From contig NZ_JACXZT010000019.1 in assembly GCF_014779595.1 (NCBI RefSeq), positions 62,001-126,000 of the forward strand: 64,000 nt of DNA, written 5' to 3'. The translations under genes were made by a program, and so were the position numbers. Shown here in pieces: positions 1-9,175 of this stretch. Numbering within the stretch: position 1 is the stretch's first letter; each line of letters opens with the position of its first letter. The notes beneath the pieces are model-generated. The model worked only from the letters and a program-made list of their open reading frames with translations. It did not search any database and was not told the DNA's origin. The DNA comes from Halomonas sp. ML-15 (GTDB lineage: Bacteria; Pseudomonadota; Gammaproteobacteria; Pseudomonadales; Halomonadaceae).

Positions 1-439
1 TCTCCTGGACATAGCTGGCGCGGTAGTTGATGACGTGGCGATCGGGCGGGTCGCGGCGCAGCACGCCGGCACCGGTGAAGGCGCCGTAGAGCAGCGTCTG
101 GTACTGGTTATGCAGCGGGATGGTGACAATTGCAGTGGGAGTGCCAACGTTACCGATGGCGGCCAGCACCTCATCCTCCTCGATCAAGCGACGGGTCTCG
201 GGAGCTGCACGCAGCGGCTCGTACTGATCATCGCGGGCCAGCAGGGCAAGCTCGGCGCCGTGCACGCCGCCAGCGGCATTGACCTCGGCAAAGTGCGCCT
301 CGATACCCTGGCGCATACCATTACCGAGGGAGGCGGCGGGGCCGCTGAACGGGGCCACCAGACCAAACTTGAGTTCCGCTTGAGCTTGCGGGGCCATCAA
401 CCATAGCGCCCCCAGCAGCAGTGCTAATCGACGTCGCAT
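1..439 (-). CDS. Periplasmic substrate-binding protein of ABC transporter (partial, C-terminus outside window)
   Basis: The minus-strand frame starts at the ATG at 437-439 and stays open to the window edge, giving about 146 residues. The first 21 residues form a signal peptide (basic MRRR, hydrophobic core, AQA cleavage site). The mature start, ELKFGLVAPFSG, followed by GIEAHFAEVNAAGG and the segment LLARDDQYEP, is typical of Peripla_BP_6 (LivJ/AmiC-like) receptors for branched-chain amino acids, amides or similar small solutes. It should act in the periplasm. Permease and ATPase partners are not visible, and the ligand cannot be told from this fragment. Confidence 0.8.
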   Translation of the reverse strand, partial: MRRRLALLLGALWLMAPQAQAELKFGLVAPFSGPAASLGNGMRQGIEAHFAEVNAAGGVHGAELALLARDDQYEPLRAAPETRRLIEEDEVLAAIGNVGTPTAIVTIPLHNQYQTLLYGAFTGAGVLRRDPPDRHVINYRASYVQE

Positions 440-606
440 GGACCGACTCCCGGGTATCTATCGACAGGGGTAGCCACCGTACTTTGCGATGGCCTTCTGC
501 CACAGATATCGGCACTCATCTCATATAGTTGAGCGAATACTGCAACGCGTCAGGAGCATTTTCACCCAAGCTTATTACTGTAAAGCATAATACAGGATTG
601 CCCCTA

Positions 607-1479
607 TCACTCCTCCAGCGGCCGCGGCGGGTCGAGGTAGTCACCCATGAACATCAGCGCACTGGGCAGGCTGGTGCGCCACACCCGCCAGGTATGGCCA
701 CCGCGCAGAATTTCCAGCATCAGCTGCTCTGGCTGGTGGTCGACCAGCTCGCGATAAATGCGCCGCGCATGCGTCTCGGCATCCAGGGGGTCTCGGTTAC
801 CGGCACTTAGGTATAGCGGCACGACCTGCGACTGGGCCAGGTAGTCGTCGAGGTAGGCGGTATAGTTGAGCTGCGACCACAGCACTGGGTCGAAACGCCC
901 TTCATCATCCACGAAGGCCGGGTGGCGACGCGCCGATGAGTTGCCCGGTGGCATTGGACTGTAGCTGGCTGGGCTCAGCGCAGCGGCGGCGGCGAACAGT
1001 TCGGGGCGCTCCATGATGAAATTGAGGGTGCCGTACCCGCCCGCCGATAGGCCACCGACGGCGCGTCCTTCGCGGTGCTCATGCACATGCCAGGAGGCCT
1101 CGATGTGCGGCATCAGGTCGTCGAAGAAGGCGGTGCGCGCTGCCTCGTTATGACCATCCACCCACCAGCTCAGGCTTCCCGGCATCACGATCACCGCCGG
1201 CGGGATACGACCTTGCTGGATCAGGCGGTCGGCCACCGTACGCAAATTGCCGCTGCTGGCCCAGTCGCGGTCGCTGCCAAACGAGCCATGCAGCAGATAG
1301 ATCACCGGGTAGCGCTGATTGGACACCGCATAGCCATCGGGGAGATAGATGGTGTAGGGATAGTCATGTCCAAGGGTCTCGGAGGCAAAGCGTTGATGGC
1401 TGACCTGCCCCGCCACTGCCGGCCCCCCCAACAGTAGCGCCACCACCCCCAGCAGCAGTGCATGCAAGCGTAGCTTCAT
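607..1479 (-). CDS. Secreted esterase, alpha/beta hydrolase (esterase D/PF00756-like)
   Basis: 290 residues with a clear signal peptide (residues 1-23, cleavage near PAVAG). The fold matches the putative esterase family: YLLHG oxyanion-type segment near residue 61, nucleophile elbow GGLSAGGYG with Ser145, an acid in GNRDPLD (Asp230 or Asp233) and His262 in GGHTW. It probably hydrolyses an ester in the periplasm or outside the cell. It is a single gene, with intergenic space on both sides. Siderophore esterases belong to the same family, but nothing nearby supports an iron role. Confidence 0.82.
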   Translation of the reverse strand: MKLRLHALLLGVVALLLGGPAVAGQVSHQRFASETLGHDYPYTIYLPDGYAVSNQRYPVIYLLHGSFGSDRDWASSGNLRTVADRLIQQGRIPPAVIVMPGSLSWWVDGHNEAARTAFFDDLMPHIEASWHVHEHREGRAVGGLSAGGYGTLNFIMERPELFAAAAALSPASYSPMPPGNSSARRHPAFVDDEGRFDPVLWSQLNYTAYLDDYLAQSQVVPLYLSAGNRDPLDAETHARRIYRELVDHQPEQLMLEILRGGHTWRVWRTSLPSALMFMGDYLDPPRPLEE

Positions 1480-1625
1480 ATCTGGGTGTCTCCCTATCCA
1501 TGAAATAAAACGCCATGAAATATGCCTGATCAGGGAATTACTGAAGCATACCGCAGTCGGACATCACGCGGCGCGAGGTCGTTCAACTGCTAACGATCAT
1601 CACTATCGAACCGGCTGGGGGGCCC

Positions 1626-2639
1626 ATGAAACGAATCGAGGAAATCTACTGGCTGCGCTTCTATGGTTGCCTGGCGGTGTTCTGCTTCCACTTCCTCGAC
1701 CGCCTCAACGAGCGCTTCGACAACCTCTATATCGACCTCGCCCGTATTCCCACCGTGCTCGGCACGCCAGTTTTCATTTTCATCTCGATCTTTCTGTTCT
1801 CGGCGCGCTACGGCAGTCATATCCCCGACGGCTTCCTGGCCAACCGCGTCAAGTACGTGATGGTGCCCTATGTCATCTATGGGCTGATCTACTCCACCAC
1901 CAACTACCTGAGCGTGACCGCCGACGGCGGCGAGCTGGGCTTCGTCGACAATTTCGTCGAGTACATGATCTACGCTGGCTGGCACGGCTACTTCCTGATC
2001 ATCGCCATGCAGTTCTATGTCTTCTACTGGGTCTACAACCGCTACCACCTCAGCCGCTACCTGCCCGCCGCCCCCTGGCTGGTCATCGGCAGTCTGATCA
2101 GTGCCGGCTACTGGGGCATGACCCGCTGGTTCGATGTCTCGCCCCCTGGCTACCTGCACTGGATCGTTCCGGTCGGCTGGATCTATCTGTTCTTCCTGGC
2201 ACTGGTGATGGTGCGCCACTATCCTGATCTGTCGCGTGTCAACGCGCTGCGTTACCTGGCCAGCCCTTGGTGGCTGGCCGGCTGGGTGGCCATCATCGTG
2301 GCGCTGACCTTCGCCGGCCAGCTCGAGTACTCATCCAAGGAGAGTTGGGTGATCCCCTTCTTCATCCTGTTCACGCTTTGGCTGATGCGCACCCTCAAGG
2401 ATCGCCCGGCGCCGCCGCTGGTCAAGAAGATCAACGAGTACTCGTTTGGCATCTATCTCGCGCACCCGCTGTTCTTTGCCGTCGTCGATTTCCTCGACGG
2501 CTATCTGCACTTTCCGCTGATGGTCTACTGCGCGCTGCTGCTGGTGGTCGGCATGGCCGGATCGATCTTGCTCAATGATCTGGTCAACCGGTTCAACTGG
2601 GGCGGGATGATGTTCGGCAAGCGTTTGGCGATCCGCTAG
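1626..2639 (+). CDS. Membrane acyltransferase, acyltransferase-3 family
   Basis: 337 residues with about ten hydrophobic segments. The N-terminus (IYWLRFYGCLAVFCFHFLDR) carries the Arg11 and His22 expected of acyltransferase-3 proteins, which move acetyl or other acyl groups onto cell-surface sugars such as O-antigen, exopolysaccharide or peptidoglycan. The start at 1626 follows a G-rich stretch. No polysaccharide genes are adjacent, so the acceptor is unknown. Confidence 0.82.
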   Translation: MKRIEEIYWLRFYGCLAVFCFHFLDRLNERFDNLYIDLARIPTVLGTPVFIFISIFLFSARYGSHIPDGFLANRVKYVMVPYVIYGLIYSTTNYLSVTADGGELGFVDNFVEYMIYAGWHGYFLIIAMQFYVFYWVYNRYHLSRYLPAAPWLVIGSLISAGYWGMTRWFDVSPPGYLHWIVPVGWIYLFFLALVMVRHYPDLSRVNALRYLASPWWLAGWVAIIVALTFAGQLEYSSKESWVIPFFILFTLWLMRTLKDRPAPPLVKKINEYSFGIYLAHPLFFAVVDFLDGYLHFPLMVYCALLLVVGMAGSILLNDLVNRFNWGGMMFGKRLAIR

Positions 2640-2713
2640 CCGACAAGACCCGCCACTCTGCGCTAGGCTATTGGCAGTTAAGAGGTTTCGATAATAAAAG
2701 GAGCGGTAGATAG

Positions 2714-3625
2714 ATGAGCAGGCCAATCTCACAGATCGTGGTGCCGGTGGATGGCTCACGGGCTACCCTCGCCGCGGTGCGTCACGCCGCCCAGTTGGCG
2801 CGCCTGTGGCAGGCCCCTCTGCAGTTGCTGCACGTGCAGCCGCTGTACCCCGCCGAGCTCAGCGATATCCCGGCAAATCGCCTCGATGAAGTCGACTATG
2901 ACCATGAGGTGATCCAGGGGTCGGTGACCCGCGCCTTCACTCAGGCGCGTCAAGCGCTGGGTGACGACCTCGACGTAGAGGTGGAAGAGGTGACCCTGCG
3001 CGAGCACGACTTCGTGCGCCACCTGGCCCGCGAGATCATCGAACACGCCAGCGAGATTCCCGACAGCATGCTGGTAATGGGCGCCCAGGGGCTCGACCGG
3101 CTGGGCAAGCTGCTGCGTGGCAACCTCAGCAATGCCGTGATCCACAAGGCGCGAGGTCCGGTATGCGTGGTTCACGACCAGATGTCGATCGATGACGCCG
3201 AGCATATCGATCGCATCCTGCTACCGGTGGATGGGTCATCGCACAGCGCCGCGGCCGCCGAGCTGGCCGCCGGCCTGGCCATCTCCGGCCAGCTACCGGT
3301 GGAGCTGATGTACTGCGTGCCGCGCGATCCCGACGACCCGGCGACCCCGTCACGCCAGCGCGATACCGAACGGCGTGAGTGCGAGTGGATCTTCTCCCAT
3401 GCCAGGAAGCATCTGGACGGCGTCGAGTCGCCCATCATCGAACAGTGCCTGATTGGCCGGTCACCGGCGGAGGCGATTCTCGATCACGCCCGACAAGCGG
3501 GCGGCAAGCCAATGCTGATCATGGGCCGACGCGGCATGAGTCAGTGGCGAGAGCAGCTACTCGGCGGTGTCAGCCACAAGGTGATCGACCGCTCGCCGTG
3601 CCCGATCACCGTCGTCACTCGCTAA
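2714..3625 (+). CDS. Tandem universal stress protein
   Basis: 303 residues made of two UspA domains, roughly 1-150 and 160-303. Both start with the strand-turn IVVPVDGSRAT / ILLPVDGSSHS and end with a nucleotide-loop motif (GAQGLDRLGKLLRGN and GRRGMSQWREQLLGG), so both halves may bind ATP. Tandem Usp proteins are cytoplasmic stress and starvation factors. A strong ribosome site (AAAAGGAG) precedes the ATG. It is convergent with the DUF3581 gene, with only four bases between the two stops. Confidence 0.9.
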   Translation: MSRPISQIVVPVDGSRATLAAVRHAAQLARLWQAPLQLLHVQPLYPAELSDIPANRLDEVDYDHEVIQGSVTRAFTQARQALGDDLDVEVEEVTLREHDFVRHLAREIIEHASEIPDSMLVMGAQGLDRLGKLLRGNLSNAVIHKARGPVCVVHDQMSIDDAEHIDRILLPVDGSSHSAAAAELAAGLAISGQLPVELMYCVPRDPDDPATPSRQRDTERRECEWIFSHARKHLDGVESPIIEQCLIGRSPAEAILDHARQAGGKPMLIMGRRGMSQWREQLLGGVSHKVIDRSPCPITVVTR

Positions 3626-3629
3626 GCCT

Positions 3630-4346
3630 TCAGGCTGTCGAGGACTCATAAGCATGCTTGAGCCGATAGAACTCGTCGACGATGGCATCCATGGCACTGG
3701 CGTCGTAGTCACGCAGGCCACTGACGACGAGTTTCTTGGACCCGTGCCCGATGGTTTCTCCAGCGCAGGTCATGTCGAACTCGAGCAGCGCATCGCCACG
3801 CTTGCCGGCCACCTCGAGTGCCGAGCCGGACAACTCCAGGCCCGGCGCTACTGCATCCAGACGAGTCAGCGAGAACCCCATGCTGTCGTAGATGACCAGC
3901 GGCCGCTGGGGGTTGAACATCACCCCCTCGGCTTCCATCAGCGGCTTCAGATAGTGGGGGAAATTCTTGCCGGAAAATGCCACGTAGCGCCGCGCAAAGG
4001 CCTCGACCACCGACTCGTCGCGGGTCAGTTCGCCGCGCCGGTCGACCTCGAGATAGACCTTGCCCGCCTCGTCGGTCACACGCAGGAAGCCATCATCGTG
4101 CTCGAGAAAGTCCAGTGGCACGTCCGCTCCCACCATGCTCAGGAAGCGAAAATTCATATGCTGCGACAGCCCGAAACGCATCAGCACCAGCGAGAACAGC
4201 AGGTCACCGGGGACACAGAAGCGCCGCGCATCGGGATTGTGGATCGGGTTATAGTCTCCCGCCACGCGTTTGGCGAAGTGACTGGCCTGATCCGCGGAGA
4301 TGCCGATGCGGCCGTCCCTGACCGTATGAAAATCATCGAGAAACAT
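3630..4346 (-). CDS. DUF3581 family protein
   Basis: 238 residues. The N-terminus with the segment AGDYNPIHNPDARRFCVPGD matches DUF3581, a family found in marine and halophilic gammaproteobacteria. The DYNPIH element resembles MaoC/hot-dog hydratase folds, which suggests an acyl-thioester-related ancestry, but no activity is established. It is monocistronic and cytoplasmic (no signal or membrane segment). The upstream 140 bases probably hold its promoter and that of the divergent AsmA-like gene. Confidence 0.75.
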   Translation of the reverse strand: MFLDDFHTVRDGRIGISADQASHFAKRVAGDYNPIHNPDARRFCVPGDLLFSLVLMRFGLSQHMNFRFLSMVGADVPLDFLEHDDGFLRVTDEAGKVYLEVDRRGELTRDESVVEAFARRYVAFSGKNFPHYLKPLMEAEGVMFNPQRPLVIYDSMGFSLTRLDAVAPGLELSGSALEVAGKRGDALLEFDMTCAGETIGHGSKKLVVSGLRDYDASAMDAIVDEFYRLKHAYESSTA

Positions 4347-4513
4347 GCGTTATGTGCCTGCGCATAAGGATTGTATTGGTGGATGATGCCATATTACGTA
4401 CGGCATGGGAGACGCAGGTTGACCCATAGCCTCATGAGTTGTCTAGCGACATCGCACTGCGGGAACCGCGCCGATGCCTCTTCTAATCCTTGCCTTGCCC
4501 TGCGGCAGCGCTG

Positions 4514-7500
4514 ATGGCGTGGTACTTTTCGGGTACGGTGCGCCGCGCCGCCAAGATCTCGCTGCTGACTCTGCTGGGGCTGTGGCTTGTGTATCTGGCA
4601 CTGGCCAACACCCTGATCAACAGTGAGCGGTTGCGCACTGCCCTGCTTGAGGAGCCGCTGGACCGTGCCCAGCTCGACCTGCGCTGGGAGCGCGCCTGGA
4701 GCTGGTATCCCGGTCAGTTCAGCGCTGCCCGCCTGGAGCTGATTCAGCAGGCACCGCGCTGGCTGGGTCTCGACATCGAGCAGGTCAACCTGCGCGTTGC
4801 GCTGCGGCCGCTACTCGAGGGCCGCATCGAGGTCGACCAACTCGATGCCCGGCGCATCCACGAGGTCGCCGTGGGGCGACTGCGGGTGGCTGGCAGCGGT
4901 CGACTCAGGCTCAGCGAACTTGTCTGGCAGCAGCGCGAGCTCTCCATTCAGGGCATGGCACTCGACCTCGACGACGGCAGAATCACCCGCGATGCCGTTA
5001 CCCTGGTCGAGGACATTCGGCTTGCCGCCCGACTGCGGCTTGCCCCCTTCGACTTTGCCGACCAGCGCGGCGGCGATATCGTTCACGCCGTCGACGGTGA
5101 GCTTGACCTGGCCGGCGCCAGCGATGCCTACGCGGTGTTCAGCGACTACCTGCTGGGCCTTGAGTGGCTGGAGGTCAGCGGCCACGGCGACCTCACCGGT
5201 CGCCTACTGCTCGAGGCCGGCGAGCTGCTACCCGGCAGCGAACTGCAGCTCGATTCCCCCGATCTCGGCGTGACCCTCGACAGCACCCGGCTGACCGCTG
5301 GCGGGCAGCGCTACCAGCTGCTCGGCGACGGTCGCATCCGCGCCACCATCAGCGACGACCAGGGCGAGCCGGAAACTCGGCTGGGCCTGACCCTGGACGA
5401 CATGCGCATGTGGCAGCAGGACGGTACGGAAGTGATGCGCGGCGACGGCTTTCGCATCGCGCTGGCCGGCGACCGGCTGCGCCTCGACCAGCCCCCCGAG
5501 CGGCTGCATCGCGCCGGGCTGCGCTGGGAAGACACCGAACTCAGCAATATCGCCGCGCTCAGGCCCTACCTGCCCGCCACCTTTCCGCTCCAGCTGGAGA
5601 GCGGCCGGGGGCGCCTGCGCGGCTTTCTCGACTACGCCGACGACGCCCTCAAGGGCACCTTCCGCCTCGACGGCGACGAGGTCGCCCTGCGCCTCGGCGA
5701 CACTCCCATGCGCGGGCGCCTGGGCGTCACCCTGGCACTGCCGCTGCTCGACCCGCGCAGCGGTCGGCTCGACCTCTCCGGCAGCCACTTCACCCTACAG
5801 GCGTTGGGCGATGACGACGGCCAACCGCTGACCACCTCGCTGGTCTTCTCTCGTGCCGAACTTGCCAACGCCTGGCCACTGCTGCCGCTGGACCCGTTTC
5901 TTGCCAGCGGCGACGAACCGCGCGACACCCCGGTGGTGACCCCGCCGCTGCTCGCCGCTGTCCCGTTTGATGCCGCGCTCAGTGTCTCCGGCGAGATCGA
6001 CCAGCTCGGGGTTCTCGACGGCCTGCTAAACGAGCTGTTCGTCGACCAGTCGCTGGGGCTGCGCGGCGGCGGCCGACTGAACGCTGAAATCGATATTCAC
6101 CAGGGCCGCCCGCTTCCCGGTAGCCGACTGCAGATCGACTCGCCGATGATCGGTGGCCGCTTTCTGGGTCTCGACACCCTAGGCCAGGGCACCCTGGTCG
6201 CCAGCATCGTCGATGACATCCCGCAGCGGGGGCTGCTGACCCTGGACCTGAGCGACGTCGGTGTGCGTCGTCTGGCGGATGGACGCCGCCTCTTCGACGC
6301 GCCGCGCCTGACGCTGAGCGCCAGCGGCGAGCTGCCCGACAGCGGGCGGCGCCTGGATAATCCCGAGGCACAGCTCTCCTGGCAGAGTGCCGCAGTACCC
6401 GACGTCGCCGCGCTGAACCTCTATCTGCCCGAGTCCCCGGCCTGGCAGCTGGATGCCGGCACCGCCTCCACCAGCGGCGTGCTGGTGGTCAACGGCGATA
6501 GTGCCCGCGGCCGGATCACCCTCGACGGCTCGGCGATTCGCGGCCAGCTGCTGGGCCAGACCCTGAGCGGTGGCGCCGACCTCGAGCTGATCATCAACCA
6601 GGCGCACTTCGCTAGTGGACGGCTGGACATCAGTGGCTCACGCCTGGCCCTTCAGGCTAGCGCCGAGGACGCCGAAACGCGCAGCGTGGTGATCGCCCGT
6701 GAGGCCGTGCTTACCGGTGGCAGCGGCTGGCAGCAAGGCGGCGCGCGTAGCCCCAGCGGGCGGCTGCGCCTCGATGGCCTGCTTGCTGACATGGCACTGT
6801 TCAATGCCCTGCTGAGCAGCGAACACGCCTTGGCGGTGGACGGCAACGCCCAGCTGCGCGCCGATATCGAACTGGACGCCGGCCGGCTGGTGCCAGGCAG
6901 CGAGCTGCGCCTGGATGCCACGCCTTTCGCGCTGGGCTTCCTCGATTTCGAGGCCCGCGGTGACGGCCAACTGGTGGCGACCGCCACCGGCAGCCACGAG
7001 GCGTTGAGCGCGGCCCTGACGTTGAGCATGCCGCAGTTGGCACTGCGACGCGGCGAGGCCGGCGCAGCGCTGATCGAAGGGCGGCATATGCAGCTCACCG
7101 CCGAAGCCCGGCGGCTCGATCTCGCCGCCGGGCTTCAAGCCCTGGATACGCATATCGCCCTGCCGCATATCGAGGCGCAGGACCTGACGGTCTTCAACGC
7201 CTACCTGCCGGAGAATTCACCGCTGACGCTGCTAGGCGGGCACGCCATCCTGGCCAGCGACCTCCGCCTCGACGGCTACCAGGCCCACGGCATGCTGCGT
7301 CTGGATGCGCCAGACGCCCGCCTGGCCTTCCATGAGCGCGAGCTTGCCGGCAGCCTGATGATCGACGCCCGCCTCAACGACGGCGACCTGCGCAACATGA
7401 CCTTCGACAGCAGTGGGTCGCGGGTCTCGCTGAGCAACGTGCAGCTGGCCGAGGAAGATACCCCTCTCAGCGACGGTTGGTGGGCCGACCTGGAGCTCGC

Positions 7501-7939
7501 CGAGGGGCGCCTGACCTGGCAGCAGCCGCTGGCACTCAACAGCGAGCTGCGCCTGGCGATGCGCGACAGCGGCCCGCTGGTGGAGCTTTTCGTCAGCGCC
7601 GCTCACGAGCGCCGCTGGCTGCGCAACCTGCTCACCGTGCGCGATATCCGCGGCTCTGCGCGGCTCGACATGCGCCAGCAGCGCCTGGACATCCGCGACC
7701 TGGAGCTCAGTGGCCAGGGCCGCGAACTGCGCGCCAACCTGCGCCTCGGCGAGGACTCACCGCGCGGCGTGTTCTACGCCCGCTATGGCGCCCTGGCGTT
7801 GGGCGTGGCGCTGGCCGACGGTCAGCGCCGCTGGCAGTGGCCCGGCGCGCGAGGCTGGTTCGAGCGCCAGCCGGTATTCACTGCCGACGCCCCTTCCGCC
7901 AGCCACTGGCTGGAGTCCCTCGACATCGAGTCGCCCTGA
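4514..7939 (+). CDS. Large AsmA/YdbH-like envelope protein with three internal repeats
   Basis: I place the start at ATG 4514 rather than the TTG at 4490, which gives 1,141 residues. One N-terminal membrane anchor (about 10-32, LLTLLGLWLVYLALANTLI) precedes a long periplasmic region rich in beta strands, as in AsmA-like bridge proteins (YdbH, YhdP, TamB) that carry phospholipid between membranes. Three repeat units are visible. A 'GxLxPGSELxLD' motif recurs near residues 225, 521 and 779, and a 'YLP' motif recurs near 351, 635 and 896, about 260-295 residues apart. Function in lipid traffic is inferred from family resemblance. No ynbE/ydbL-like partners follow it. Confidence 0.7.
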   Translation: MAWYFSGTVRRAAKISLLTLLGLWLVYLALANTLINSERLRTALLEEPLDRAQLDLRWERAWSWYPGQFSAARLELIQQAPRWLGLDIEQVNLRVALRPLLEGRIEVDQLDARRIHEVAVGRLRVAGSGRLRLSELVWQQRELSIQGMALDLDDGRITRDAVTLVEDIRLAARLRLAPFDFADQRGGDIVHAVDGELDLAGASDAYAVFSDYLLGLEWLEVSGHGDLTGRLLLEAGELLPGSELQLDSPDLGVTLDSTRLTAGGQRYQLLGDGRIRATISDDQGEPETRLGLTLDDMRMWQQDGTEVMRGDGFRIALAGDRLRLDQPPERLHRAGLRWEDTELSNIAALRPYLPATFPLQLESGRGRLRGFLDYADDALKGTFRLDGDEVALRLGDTPMRGRLGVTLALPLLDPRSGRLDLSGSHFTLQALGDDDGQPLTTSLVFSRAELANAWPLLPLDPFLASGDEPRDTPVVTPPLLAAVPFDAALSVSGEIDQLGVLDGLLNELFVDQSLGLRGGGRLNAEIDIHQGRPLPGSRLQIDSPMIGGRFLGLDTLGQGTLVASIVDDIPQRGLLTLDLSDVGVRRLADGRRLFDAPRLTLSASGELPDSGRRLDNPEAQLSWQSAAVPDVAALNLYLPESPAWQLDAGTASTSGVLVVNGDSARGRITLDGSAIRGQLLGQTLSGGADLELIINQAHFASGRLDISGSRLALQASAEDAETRSVVIAREAVLTGGSGWQQGGARSPSGRLRLDGLLADMALFNALLSSEHALAVDGNAQLRADIELDAGRLVPGSELRLDATPFALGFLDFEARGDGQLVATATGSHEALSAALTLSMPQLALRRGEAGAALIEGRHMQLTAEARRLDLAAGLQALDTHIALPHIEAQDLTVFNAYLPENSPLTLLGGHAILASDLRLDGYQAHGMLRLDAPDARLAFHERELAGSLMIDARLNDGDLRNMTFDSSGSRVSLSNVQLAEEDTPLSDGWWADLELAEGRLTWQQPLALNSELRLAMRDSGPLVELFVSAAHERRWLRNLLTVRDIRGSARLDMRQQRLDIRDLELSGQGRELRANLRLGEDSPRGVFYARYGALALGVALADGQRRWQWPGARGWFERQPVFTADAPSASHWLESLDIESP

Positions 7940-7941
7940 TC

Positions 7942-8316
7942 CAATCGACGTCTTGACTACCCTCTGGCATTACAACCCGGCCCTGACGCACTCCACCATG
8001 CGCCTCACTCCACAAAAGAACACGTTATACAACAAAACCAACTACCTGAAATTACATATAGCAGCACTACCATACGAACAATCACCTGCAAGGTGATCTT
8101 ACACAAGTGTGGCAAATTTCCTACAAAAGTTTAAGCATCAACCTACATACTTACCATCGGCAATCATAAAGAATTATCTAAAATAAAGAAAACTTATAAA
8201 TAAGCTTCGCTTGCGATATCCGTAACCGCTTATGAGTCTGGCATTTAAGTTAAACCACTCATCTAGCACGCTACAACTCACATCAACCGATGTGTATATA
8301 CCGCAGGGGAAGAGAA
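7942..8316. other. AT-rich intergenic region upstream of the rhlA-like gene
   Basis: About 375 bases with no coding frame I can support. It is much richer in A and T than the flanking genes. It holds a perfect 7-bp inverted repeat with a 3-base spacer at 8081-8097 (arms ATCACCT and AGGTGAT), a possible operator or weak terminator for the upstream gene. The low GC suggests acquired DNA or a long regulated leader for the RhlA-like gene. Confidence 0.5.
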
Positions 8317-9162
8317 ATGAGAGCCGACACCGACATCGTATCGATAGATAAATACCGCATCCATGTAGAACTCTATCAGCAGCCACACAACACTGAAAGC
8401 ATCATCATGGTAAATGGAGCCCTTGCCACCACCGCTTCTTTTACCAACTGCGTCAAATACCTGCGCGAGGGCATGAACGTCATCCTCTTCGATTTGCCAT
8501 TTGCGGGGCAGTCAAAAGCCTATAACCCGTCGGGCGGCATCATCGACAAAGAGGATGAAGTCAATATCCTGCTTGCACTCATCGAACGTTTCAAACCCAC
8601 ATCATTACTATCTGTCTCCTGGGGCGGCTATGCCGCCATGATGGCCTTGTCCCAATCTCCCAACTCTATCAAGAAAGCCGTTTTGGCATCATTCTCGATC
8701 CAGCTCAACGATGCGATGCTTCGCTATGTTCACGGTGCTCGGCATTATATCCAGCAAGGCGACACTAAAACCGCCGCCAATCTACTTAATGAAGAAGTAG
8801 GGAAATATCTGCCGCGCCTGCTGAAACATATAAATTACAGGCATCTCTCACGACTAGACCAGCATGAGCTTCAACAGGTCTGCTTTCATATTGAGCAAAT
8901 ACTATCCCTTGACGACACCGACTATGAGCGGCTACTGGGCAACATCAATATACCGACCCTCTTCGTCAATGGGGCACTGGATGAATACACGACTCCGGAA
9001 GATATTGTCATTGCCAAAGACCATATGCAGCAGTGTACCTTTGAGGTAGTGCCGAACACGGGACACTTCCTTGACCTTGAGCATGCTGACGCACGGCAGA
9101 CAATGGAAAGAGTACTCCGCGACTTCCTGATCCCTGCTGAGCAAAAAACACAGGTGGCATAA
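8317..9162 (+). CDS. rhlA: RhlA-like 3-(3-hydroxyalkanoyloxy)alkanoate synthase
   Basis: 281 residues from ATG 8317, which follows the ribosome site AGGGGAAGAG; an upstream in-frame ATG at 8290 lacks one. The sequence tracks Pseudomonas aeruginosa RhlA closely: VNGALATTASF, FDLPFAGQS, LLALIERF, SVSWGG, LFVNGALDEYTT and NTGHFLDLE. The alpha/beta-hydrolase triad is Ser101, Asp222 and His250, one residue off the RhlA numbering. RhlA condenses two 3-hydroxyacyl-ACP molecules into the lipid part of rhamnolipid. No rhlB or rhlC glycosyltransferase is near, so the likely product is the free dimer (HAA) surfactant. Confidence 0.85.
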   Translation: MRADTDIVSIDKYRIHVELYQQPHNTESIIMVNGALATTASFTNCVKYLREGMNVILFDLPFAGQSKAYNPSGGIIDKEDEVNILLALIERFKPTSLLSVSWGGYAAMMALSQSPNSIKKAVLASFSIQLNDAMLRYVHGARHYIQQGDTKTAANLLNEEVGKYLPRLLKHINYRHLSRLDQHELQQVCFHIEQILSLDDTDYERLLGNINIPTLFVNGALDEYTTPEDIVIAKDHMQQCTFEVVPNTGHFLDLEHADARQTMERVLRDFLIPAEQKTQVA

Positions 9163-9175
9163 CGCCTCCCATGTA

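Noticed and set aside
529-810. 93-codon plus-strand open frame at the end of the esterase gene
   Set aside because: Mostly antisense to the esterase and without a ribosome site or family.
8081-8097. A lux-box-like quorum-sensing site upstream of rhlA
   Set aside because: The 7-bp arms with 3-base spacer do not match the 20-bp lux/rhl box pattern, and no luxR or luxI gene is in the window.
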